From NCBI GenBank assembly GCA_900551705.1, contig URWY01000002.1:26574-90573 (forward strand): a stretch of 64,000 nt of DNA, read 5' to 3'. Positions within the stretch are counted from its first letter, which is position 1. The number at the start of each line of letters is the position of its first letter. The translations under genes were made by a program, and so were the position numbers. Origin of the DNA: an uncultured Bacillota bacterium (GTDB lineage Bacteria; Bacillota; Clostridia; Christensenellales; UBA1242). Under the pieces are notes generated by a model, which did not search any database, was not told the DNA's origin, and saw nothing but the letters and a program-made list of their open reading frames with translations. Shown piece by piece: positions 52,793 to 60,106 of the stretch.

Positions 52793-53893
52793 TTAAATTT
52801 TAAGCGGAATAATTTTTTCCCATGGAAATTCACTTCTTCCAAAATGTCCATAACAAGCAGTTGGTTTGTAAATTGGTCTAAGCAAATCTAATTCATCAAT
52901 TGTATTTTGGGGTGAAAAATCAAAATTATTTTCAACAATTTTATATATTTTTTCTTCTGATATTTTGTTTGTTCCAAAAGTGTCTATATAAAGCGACAAA
53001 GGTTTTGAAAGTCCAATAGCATACGAAACGCCAATCTCACATTTATCGCATAAGCCCGCTGCCACCAAATTTTTTGCAACATACCTGGAATAATATGCCG
53101 CACTTCTGTCAACTTTTGTTGCATTTTTACTGCTAAAACAACCGCCGCCAACTTTTGCCATGCCGCCGTAAGTGTCAACTATGATTTTCCTTCCCACGCA
53201 GCCGCTGTCACCATAAGCGCCCCAAATTGTAAACTTGCCGCTCGGATTGATTATGTATTTTATATCATTCTTGTTATATTTTTCGTATTCTTTCAAAACA
53301 ACATCAATAACATTTGTTTTAATGTCATTAACAATTTGCTCTTGACTTAACTTCTCTGAGTGCGAAACGCTCATCAAAATCGTATCTATCCTTTCAGGCT
53401 TATCGCCGTCATATTCAATAGTCACCTGACTTTTCGCATCTGCAAAATACTCATTTTTATGTTTTCGTCTAAATTCTTCATACACTTTCATTAACTTATG
53501 AGCAATCATAATTGTGAGAGGCATATATTCTTCTGTTTCATTTGTTGCATAACCAAAAATAATACCTTGGTCGTTTGCTTGCAAAGTTTTCTTAACCACC
53601 GCTTGATTTATATCTGGGCTTTGTTTCGTCAACTCTTTAATAATTTCAAATTTGTTTGAATCATAACCCACTTCATCTAAAACTTCTTTTGCAATCTTGT
53701 CATAATCAATATTCGCTTTTGTTGTTGCTTCACCATACACAAAAAGTTTGTTTGATTTAATTGCACATTCCACTGCCATTTGGCTAAATTTGTCTTGCCT
53801 TAATGCTTCGTCCAAAAAGGCGTCTGCGATTGTGTCGCAAGTTTTGTCTGGGTGTCCAATATTTACACTCTCAGATGTTAAAAATTTTTTCAT
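52793..53893 (-). CDS. metK: S-adenosylmethionine synthetase (divergent)
   Basis: Makes SAM from methionine and ATP. The 366-residue protein has VNIGHPDKTCDTIADAFLDE, QGIIFGYATNETEEYMPLTI, and GRKIIVDTYGGMAKVGGG. The P-loop-like region reads GGGCFSSKNATKVDRSAAYY, where most MetK proteins have GGGAFSGKDPTKVD, and the protein is about 30 residues shorter than usual. It is therefore a divergent branch. A SAM riboswitch upstream supports the function. AAAGGAA precedes the ATG. Confidence 0.94.
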   Translation of the reverse strand: MKKFLTSESVNIGHPDKTCDTIADAFLDEALRQDKFSQMAVECAIKSNKLFVYGEATTKANIDYDKIAKEVLDEVGYDSNKFEIIKELTKQSPDINQAVVKKTLQANDQGIIFGYATNETEEYMPLTIMIAHKLMKVYEEFRRKHKNEYFADAKSQVTIEYDGDKPERIDTILMSVSHSEKLSQEQIVNDIKTNVIDVVLKEYEKYNKNDIKYIINPSGKFTIWGAYGDSGCVGRKIIVDTYGGMAKVGGGCFSSKNATKVDRSAAYYSRYVAKNLVAAGLCDKCEIGVSYAIGLSKPLSLYIDTFGTNKISEEKIYKIVENNFDFSPQNTIDELDLLRPIYKPTACYGHFGRSEFPWEKIIPLKI

Positions 53894-53934
53894 TTCCTTT
53901 CCCTTCTTTTGTTAAACTCATTTAGATTTGCAAT

Positions 53935-53957
53935 AAAAAATCCGCCATGATGGCGGA
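53935..53957 (-). terminator. Regulated terminator of the metK riboswitch
   Basis: Arms TCCGCC and GGCGGA (8 bp if the inner AT pairs are counted), followed on the minus strand by six T residues, 42 nt before metK. The 5' arm GCCAT can instead pair with ATGGC of the upstream aptamer. Confidence 0.85.
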
Positions 53958-54056
53958 TAAAATTTTATTATGCCATCAATCAAGCATTAGCACCTTACCT
54001 TGCGGCAGGTTGCTGTGCGGTCATCAGGCTTGCCCCTCGCGCACTCTAAATGGTAA
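53958..54056 (-). promoter_or_regulatory. SAM riboswitch (S-box superfamily) of metK
   Basis: The minus-strand RNA has the S-box-like core: GAGGGGCAAGCC, then TGATGACCGC, CAGCAACCTGCC, and AAGGTGCTAA. A P1 stem, ATTACCAT with ATGGCATAAT, closes it. The ATGGC of P1 can also pair with the terminator's 5' arm, giving an OFF switch when SAM binds. The core differs somewhat from classical SAM-I and looks closer to the SAM-I/IV or SAM-IV variants; the exact class is not settled by eye. Confidence 0.85.
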
Positions 54057-54060
54057 TTTT

Positions 54061-54089
54061 ATTGTAACGCAATGAACCTATTTTGTCAA
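54061..54089 (-). promoter_or_regulatory. Promoter of metK and its riboswitch
   Basis: Minus strand: TTGACA (54089-54084), a 17-nt spacer, TACAAT (54066-54061). Confidence 0.75.
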
Positions 54090-54161
54090 CAATTTTTATA
54101 ATTTTTAAAAAAAGACTTTTTTTTTAATTCCGCATGTTGTATAATTCTTTCGGAGATTAAT

Positions 54162-55154
54162 ATGAAAGAAAGAATTTTAACAGGCATTAAACCAACAGGT
54201 ATTCCACATCTTGGAAACTATTTTGGAGCAATCAAGCCAGCGATTGAATTAAGTGAAAATCCAGATTATGATTGTTTGTATTTTATCGCAGACTATCACG
54301 CACTTAACATTATTAAAAATAAAGACGACTTCAAAAAATACACTTATATAATTGCAGCAACATGGCTCGCTTGTGGCTTAAATCCTGAAAAAGTTATGTT
54401 TTATAAACAATCAGACTTACCAGAAGTTTTTGAACTTAACTGGATTATCTCCAATGTAACAGCAAAAGGTCTTTTAAATCGTGCACACGCATATAAAGCC
54501 TGCGTTGAAAAAAACTTAGAATGTGGAAACGACCCTGATTTTGGCGTAAACATGGGCCTTTATAACTACCCTGTTTTAATGGCAGCCGACATTTTGATTA
54601 TGAACTCAAACAGAGTTCCAATCGGACAAGATCAAAAACAACATTTGGAAATTGCAAGAGATATTGCCACAGCGTTCAACAGCACCTATGGTAATTGTTT
54701 TACTTTGCCACAAGACTATATTTCTGAAACGCTTGGGACATTGCCAGGTCTTGACGGCAGAAAGATGAGCAAAAGTTACGGAAACACAATTACCCTTTTT
54801 GATGACGAAAATGTTTTGAAAAAACAAATCAACAAAATTGTAACAGACAGTAGAATGCCAGGCGAACCAAAAGACACAAATTGCACACTTTTCCAAATTT
54901 ATTCACTCTTTGCAAATGAAGAACAAAAGAAAGAAATGCAAGAAAAATTTGAAAACGGAATTGGTTGGGGCGAAGCAAAAAAACAAACTTTTGAACTTAT
55001 TAATAGTTACCTTTCACCTATGCGCGAAAAATTTAATTATTATATGTCCAACACAAAACTTATTGATGAAATCTTGGAAAATGGCGCACAAAGAGCAAGG
55101 CTTATCGCAACTCGCACTCTAGAAAAAGTTAGAAAACTTATCGGCAAAATTTAA
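54162..55154 (+). CDS. trpS: Tryptophanyl-tRNA synthetase
   Basis: Class I synthetase of 330 residues. The HIGH-type motif is PTGIPHLGNYFGA, and the KMSKS motif is GRKMSKSYGN near residue 205. VLMAADILIMNSNRVPIGQD lies between them. A TATAAT at 54140-54145 and CGGAG before the ATG support the start. It is divergent from metK and ends in a strong terminator. Confidence 0.97.
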   Translation: MKERILTGIKPTGIPHLGNYFGAIKPAIELSENPDYDCLYFIADYHALNIIKNKDDFKKYTYIIAATWLACGLNPEKVMFYKQSDLPEVFELNWIISNVTAKGLLNRAHAYKACVEKNLECGNDPDFGVNMGLYNYPVLMAADILIMNSNRVPIGQDQKQHLEIARDIATAFNSTYGNCFTLPQDYISETLGTLPGLDGRKMSKSYGNTITLFDDENVLKKQINKIVTDSRMPGEPKDTNCTLFQIYSLFANEEQKKEMQEKFENGIGWGEAKKQTFELINSYLSPMREKFNYYMSNTKLIDEILENGAQRARLIATRTLEKVRKLIGKI

Positions 55155-55180
55155 AGCAACTTTTTTAAGTTGCTTTTTTG
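55154..55180 (+). terminator. Terminator of trpS
   Basis: Nine-bp stem AAGCAACTT/AAGTTGCTT (55154-55162 and 55167-55175), then T residues. An identical hairpin follows the next gene. Confidence 0.9.
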
Positions 55181-55197
55181 TAAAATAGAAGGAATTT

Positions 55198-55884
55198 ATG
55201 GAAAATTTAACAGAAAGCGGATACAGCATTAATTTCCCGCTCGAACTTAAAAATTTAGTTGAAAGTTCAATAGAAATTGCTAACTCAAATCGCGAATATC
55301 TTTATAATCTTTTTGAAATAAAAGAATTTGATACCATACTCGCAAGTTATTTTTCAAATCGTGAAGATTTTGTAAACCATATTAAAAATCTAAGTGGCGG
55401 ATTGGAGCCTCCAAAATTTGCTAGCGGTTGTTTTTATAATAATGAAATTCAAGTACTAGTTGACACAACAAACAACTTTAATATGAAAAGAAAAATCTAT
55501 ACTCTTAAACATGAAAGCGTTCACCTATTATTTAACGACTTTTATAATAAATATAATTTGGAAAGAATTAGTTGGCTTGATGAAAGTTTCGCTTGTTATT
55601 TAGATGGGCATGATTGTCTACTTCCCAATAATTATATAGAAAATAAAGTAAAATTTCTTAAAAAATATGAAAAAATTGATATAAATCAATTAAAATTCTT
55701 AAAAAATGACGAAATTAATATTTATGATATTTATTATTTAATTGGTAAATATATTTTTGAAAATCATTTAGAAACAGAAATTTTGACAACATTGAAAACT
55801 AATCAAGAACAAATTGCCAATCAATCAAATATCATTATAAATCAAACTTTAAATTATTTAGACAAAAAAGAAAAAACATTTTAA
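55198..55884 (+). CDS. Small HExxH zinc-peptidase-like protein
   Basis: A 228-residue protein with the HExxH motif KHESVHLLFNDF near residue 107 and a downstream Glu in RISWLDESFACYLDG. This is the spacing and context of gluzincin-type peptidases, with the second Glu as third ligand. There is no signal peptide, so it acts inside the cell unless exported otherwise. The C-terminal half is helical and rich in Asn, Ile and Lys. The ATG at 55198 follows AGAAGGA. The substrate is unknown. Confidence 0.75.
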   Translation: MENLTESGYSINFPLELKNLVESSIEIANSNREYLYNLFEIKEFDTILASYFSNREDFVNHIKNLSGGLEPPKFASGCFYNNEIQVLVDTTNNFNMKRKIYTLKHESVHLLFNDFYNKYNLERISWLDESFACYLDGHDCLLPNNYIENKVKFLKKYEKIDINQLKFLKNDEINIYDIYYLIGKYIFENHLETEILTTLKTNQEQIANQSNIIINQTLNYLDKKEKTF

Positions 55885-55915
55885 AGCAACTTTTTTAAGT
55901 TGCTTTTATTTTTTG
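55884..55915 (+). terminator. Terminator after the small peptidase gene
   Basis: The same 9-bp stem and loop as at 55154 (arms 55884-55892 and 55897-55905), then a T-rich tract. It starts at the last base of the stop codon. Confidence 0.88.
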
Positions 55916-55916
55916 T

Positions 55917-55945
55917 TTGACACATTTTGTAAATTTTTGTAACAT
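55917..55945 (+). promoter_or_regulatory. Promoter of the acetyltransferase gene, leaderless type
   Basis: TTGACA (55917-55922), a 17-nt spacer, TAACAT (55940-55945), then 6 nt to the ATG. Confidence 0.7.
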
Positions 55946-55951
55946 TAGTTT

Positions 55952-57067
55952 ATGGAAAATTTTATCGTCAGGAAAGCCAAAAATGGCGAAATTAAAAAAA
56001 TTGTAAAAACTGCAAACGCAGCGTTTATTCCAGTGCGCAATCCTAATTATGATTTTAAACGCACGATTCCGAAAATCTATAAAACTAAAAATGATTATAG
56101 CAATATTCATCATGTAATTGAAATAAATAATGAATTTGTTTCTATATGCGGTAACTTAATAAGATTTATAGAAATTGACAATGTTAAATATAAATTTTCG
56201 ATTGTAGGCACTGTGTCAACTATACCGAGTTATCAAAATCATGGTTGTATGAAAAACCTAATGAACTCAGTAGATAATGAGTGCAAAAATGAAAATGTTG
56301 TTTTTAGCATGTTAACTGGCGAACGACAAAGATACAATTTTTTCGGCTTTGAAAAAGCAGGTTTTGATTTTATTTACAAATTTAGCAAATACTTTTTAAA
56401 GCATCACACAGCAGGTTCAATTTCAATTAAAAATTTTAAAAAATCAGACTGTAACAACATGTTTGAAATTTATAAAAATTCGCAAATTTTTAATTTGCGT
56501 AGCAAAGAAAATTTTATTGAATGTTTGTCTGATTATCGTTGTAAAATATATACTATTTTTGATAAAAAACAATTTATTGGCTATTTTGTTGTAAAAAAAG
56601 GCGAAATTATTGAATTTTTTATTCAAAATTTAAATCTAATTGAAAGTATTGTTTATAAAATTATTGAAAAGTTAAATTTTGATGAATTGAAAATCCATAT
56701 AAACCCGCTGCATACCAACTTATGTTTTGCTCTTGATAAAATCGCACAGGAAGTATCAACAGTTGATAATTTGCATTTTAAAATTTATGATACGAAAAAA
56801 TTTATTGAAATGCTTTTGGCTATTAACACAAAATTCCGTAAATTTAAAAATGTAAAAGAAACATATCAAATTGAAAATGAGATTATACAAATTTCAATAA
56901 AAGATAACAATTTTGAAGTTAAAAAATTAACAAACAGCAAAAAAATAAATGCAAGATTTACAAAGCAAGAATTTGTGAGATTTGCTTTAAGTATTAAAAA
57001 TAATTACCAAATTAATTCTGACATATTCCCTGTTGTTTTTGGAATTGATATTTGCGACTTGTTTTAA
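55952..57067 (+). CDS. GNAT-family acetyltransferase (Eis-like architecture)
   Basis: A 371-residue protein. The first ~160 residues form a GNAT fold, with the acetyl-CoA-binding region VGTVSTIPSYQNHGCMKNLM and MLTGERQRYNFFGFEKAGF. About 200 further residues are Asn/Lys/Ile-rich, consistent with a second acetyltransferase-like half and a C-terminal SCP-like domain as in Eis proteins. The acyl acceptor is unknown. The start is set by the promoter 6 nt upstream. Confidence 0.8.
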   Translation: MENFIVRKAKNGEIKKIVKTANAAFIPVRNPNYDFKRTIPKIYKTKNDYSNIHHVIEINNEFVSICGNLIRFIEIDNVKYKFSIVGTVSTIPSYQNHGCMKNLMNSVDNECKNENVVFSMLTGERQRYNFFGFEKAGFDFIYKFSKYFLKHHTAGSISIKNFKKSDCNNMFEIYKNSQIFNLRSKENFIECLSDYRCKIYTIFDKKQFIGYFVVKKGEIIEFFIQNLNLIESIVYKIIEKLNFDELKIHINPLHTNLCFALDKIAQEVSTVDNLHFKIYDTKKFIEMLLAINTKFRKFKNVKETYQIENEIIQISIKDNNFEVKKLTNSKKINARFTKQEFVRFALSIKNNYQINSDIFPVVFGIDICDLF

Positions 57068-57093
57068 AAAAACTGGAAAATTCCAGTTTTTTT
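57068..57093. terminator. Bidirectional terminator
   Basis: Arms AAACTGGAA (57070-57078) and TTCCAGTTT (57081-57089) with A and T runs serve the convergent acetyltransferase and uvrB genes. Confidence 0.8.
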
Positions 57094-59044
57094 ATTTCAG
57101 TTCTTTTCTAAGTTCAGAAATTCGATTTCTAATTTCAATTGCAGTTTCAAAATCAAGTCGCGATGCCGCAGTTTGCATCAATCCTTTAAGTGTTTCAATC
57201 TCTTTTGGAATTTCTTCTTTTCTAAGTTTTTGTGCTTTTGCTGCTTTTGTGATTTGAAGCGTATTTTCAATCTTTTTTACAATAGTTTTTGGCGTGATGT
57301 TATGTTCTTTATTGAACTGCATTTGAATTTCTCTACGCCTGTTAGTTTCGCCTATTGCTTTTTTCATTGCGTCTGTTATTTTGTCTGCATACATAACAAC
57401 TTTACCTTCACTGTTTCGTGCTGCACGACCAATTGTTTGAATTAATGCTTGTGACGAACGCAAGAAGCCTTCTTTATCTGCATCTAAAATAAGCACGCGC
57501 TGAACTTCCGGCATATCCAAACCTTCCCTAAGCAAATTAATTCCAACAAGAACATCAAATTCGCCACTACGAAGACCATTGATAATTTCAATCCTGTCAA
57601 GAGTGTCAATTTCTGAGTGTAAATAACGAACGCGAATTTTCTTATCTGATAAATAAGATGTCAAACTCTCTGCCATTTTTTTAGTTAAAGTTGTGACTAA
57701 CACGCGGCCATTGTTTTTAACAACTTTATTAATTTCTTCAACTATGTCATCAATTTGATTTTCGGTTTTCCTAACTTCAATTTCTGGGTCTAAAAGCCCT
57801 GTTGGACGAATTAATTGTTCAACAACCTGACCGCTCTTTTTGAGTTCATATTCTGCTGGTGTGGCAGAAATATATATTGTTTGACCCAATTTATGGTTAA
57901 ATTCGTCAAAATTTAAAGGACGATTGTCAAAAGCGGACTTCAAACGGAAACCATAATCAACTAGGTTTGTCTTGCGTGCTTTATCGCCGTTGAACATTGC
58001 TCTAACCTGTGGTAAAGTCATGTGACTTTCGTCAATTATTGTTAAAAATTCGCTTGGGAAATAATCAAGCAAAGTAAAAGGCGCTTCTCCAACTTTGCGG
58101 TTATCAAAATAGCGAGAATAGTTCTCAATACCTGAACAATAGCCCACTTCTTTCATCATTTCAATGTCATAATAAGTTCTTTCTTTTAGCCTTTGTGCTT
58201 CAAGAAATTTTCCATTATCCAAAAATGCTTGCACTTCTTTATCGCAGTCTTTTTGAATTTGGTCAATGGTTTGATACAACTTGTCAGAGCCAACTGCATA
58301 GTGAGTTGCAGGGAAAACTGACGCTTCTTTGAGTTCTCTTACAACTCTGCCAGTTAGCGGGTCGAACTCGCAAACACGCTCGATTTCGTCACCAAAAAAC
58401 ACAACCCTGATTGCCCTTTCGCTGTTACTTGCTGGGAAAATATCCAAATTATCGCCTTTTGCACGAAAATTTCCGCGTTTAAAATCGATTTCGTTTCTCT
58501 GATATTGACAAGTTATTAATTTTTTAATAATTTTTTCGCGCGAAACATGGTCCCCTTCACGAAGCAAAATTTGAAGTCTTAAATATTCGTCAGGATTTCC
58601 AAGACCATAAATACACGACACAGACGCAACAACAATCGTGTCACGCCTTTCCAAAATTGAACCTGTTGCGGAGTTTCTAAGTCTGTCGATTTCTTCGTTA
58701 ATCGCCATGTCTTTTTCAATATAAGTGTCAGATGAAACAATGTATGCTTCAGGTTGATAATAATCATAATATGAAACAAAGAACTCGACCCTATTGTTAG
58801 GGAAAAGTTCTCTAAATTCATTACAAAGTTGCGCTGCAAGAATTTTATTATGTGCAATAACAAGTGTTGGACGATTAACTTTTTCAATAACATTTGCGAT
58901 TGTAAAAGTTTTACCGCTACCCGTTACGCCTAACAAAACTTGCGACGCAAGACCATCTTTTACGCCTTCAACGAGTTTATCAATCGCTTGTGGCTGGTCA
59001 CCTGCTGGTTTGTAGTCGCTTACAAGTTCAAATTTTTCTTCCAT
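57092..59044 (-). CDS. uvrB: Excinuclease ABC subunit B
   Basis: A 650-residue damage-verification helicase of nucleotide excision repair. Motifs: VLLGVTGSGKTFTIANVIEK (Walker A), the beta-hairpin YYDYYQPEAY, TIIDESHMTLPQV (DExH), and IQTIGRAARNSEGKV (motif VI). The C-terminal UVR domain is LKGLMQTAASRLDFETAIEI. Its ATG at 59044 has no Shine-Dalgarno site and follows a -10 box by 6 nt. uvrA and uvrC are not nearby. Confidence 0.98.
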   Translation of the reverse strand: MEEKFELVSDYKPAGDQPQAIDKLVEGVKDGLASQVLLGVTGSGKTFTIANVIEKVNRPTLVIAHNKILAAQLCNEFRELFPNNRVEFFVSYYDYYQPEAYIVSSDTYIEKDMAINEEIDRLRNSATGSILERRDTIVVASVSCIYGLGNPDEYLRLQILLREGDHVSREKIIKKLITCQYQRNEIDFKRGNFRAKGDNLDIFPASNSERAIRVVFFGDEIERVCEFDPLTGRVVRELKEASVFPATHYAVGSDKLYQTIDQIQKDCDKEVQAFLDNGKFLEAQRLKERTYYDIEMMKEVGYCSGIENYSRYFDNRKVGEAPFTLLDYFPSEFLTIIDESHMTLPQVRAMFNGDKARKTNLVDYGFRLKSAFDNRPLNFDEFNHKLGQTIYISATPAEYELKKSGQVVEQLIRPTGLLDPEIEVRKTENQIDDIVEEINKVVKNNGRVLVTTLTKKMAESLTSYLSDKKIRVRYLHSEIDTLDRIEIINGLRSGEFDVLVGINLLREGLDMPEVQRVLILDADKEGFLRSSQALIQTIGRAARNSEGKVVMYADKITDAMKKAIGETNRRREIQMQFNKEHNITPKTIVKKIENTLQITKAAKAQKLRKEEIPKEIETLKGLMQTAASRLDFETAIEIRNRISELRKELK

Positions 59045-59050
59045 ATAGTT

Positions 59051-59078
59051 AGTATATCAAATATAAATTATTTATCAA
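59051..59078 (-). promoter_or_regulatory. Promoter of uvrB, leaderless type
   Basis: Minus strand: TTGATA (59078-59073), a 16-nt spacer, TATACT (59056-59051), then 6 nt to the ATG. Confidence 0.65.
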
Positions 59079-59094
59079 TTATTTTATTGTTATT

Positions 59095-60099
59095 TTAAAC
59101 TTTTTCAACAACTCTTAATTTTGCGCTTGCGCTTCTTGAATTTGTTTTCAATTCTTCTTCGCTTGCAATAATTGGTTTTTTGGTTATCAATTTGACTTTT
59201 GCTTTATGTCCGCACACGCAAATAGGAATATTTGGCGGACAAATGCATTCACGAGCCAATTCTTTAAAAGTTTGTTTAACAATTCTATCTTCAAGAGAAT
59301 GAAAGGAAATAACCGAAAATCTTGCGTGAATATTAAGTTTTTCAACAACATTTTCAAGCAGCGTGTCAAGGCCGTCCAATTCGCCGTTTACAACAATTCT
59401 AAGTGCTTGAAAAACTTTTTTAGCAGCACCACCACGAGAAAATACAACTTTTTTTGGCATACTATTTTCAACAATATCATTTAATTGCAAAGTGGTTTCA
59501 ATAGAGTTGCTCGCTCTGAATTTGACAATGTTTTTTGCAATAGGCCTTGCGAATTCTTCTTCGCCGTATCTAAAAAATATGTCCGCAAGTTGTTGCTCGG
59601 TATAACTATTGACGATATCTGCCGCTGTAAGCGTTGCGCTTTGGTCCATTCGCATATCCAATTTTGCCTCTTGTCGGAATGAAAAGCCGCGCTCCGCGCA
59701 ATCTATCTGGTGTGAACTTATGCCCAAGTCAATTAACACACCATCAACGCCATCAATTTTTAATTGTTCCAATGCAGATTTAAAATTTTTAAAATCCGAT
59801 TTTATAATAACAGCAAGTGGATTTAATCTATTTTTATATTTTGAAAAATCAAAATTTGAGAGTTCATCTAAGGTTAATACAACAACCTGACAAAACTCTT
59901 TCAATCGCAAACTTGCGGCATTAATTGCGTCTATATCTTTGTCAAACGCAATTAAAATGCCATTTTTGCTTAATTTTTTAACAATTTCGCTTGAATGTCC
60001 AGCCCCACCGACCGTGCAGTCAACATAAATCCCATTCGGTTTTATTTGTAAACTTTCAATAACTTCATTCAGTAAAACTGGGATATGAACAAATTCCAT
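59095..60099 (-). CDS. rsmH: 16S rRNA (cytosine-1402-N4)-methyltransferase
   Basis: A 334-residue SAM-dependent methyltransferase (MraW). It has HIPVLLNEVIESLQI, VDCTVGGAGHSSEIVKKL (SAM loop), DGVLIDLGISSHQID, RGFSFRQEAKLDMRMDQ and ISFHSLEDRIVKQTF. Near the C-terminus are two CxC-type pairs (ECICPPNIPICVCGHK). AGGA lies before the ATG at 60099. In most Bacillota it opens the dcw cluster, but ftsL and pbp do not follow here. Confidence 0.97.
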   Translation of the reverse strand: MEFVHIPVLLNEVIESLQIKPNGIYVDCTVGGAGHSSEIVKKLSKNGILIAFDKDIDAINAASLRLKEFCQVVVLTLDELSNFDFSKYKNRLNPLAVIIKSDFKNFKSALEQLKIDGVDGVLIDLGISSHQIDCAERGFSFRQEAKLDMRMDQSATLTAADIVNSYTEQQLADIFFRYGEEEFARPIAKNIVKFRASNSIETTLQLNDIVENSMPKKVVFSRGGAAKKVFQALRIVVNGELDGLDTLLENVVEKLNIHARFSVISFHSLEDRIVKQTFKELARECICPPNIPICVCGHKAKVKLITKKPIIASEEELKTNSRSASAKLRVVEKV

Positions 60100-60106
60100 A
60101 ATTATC

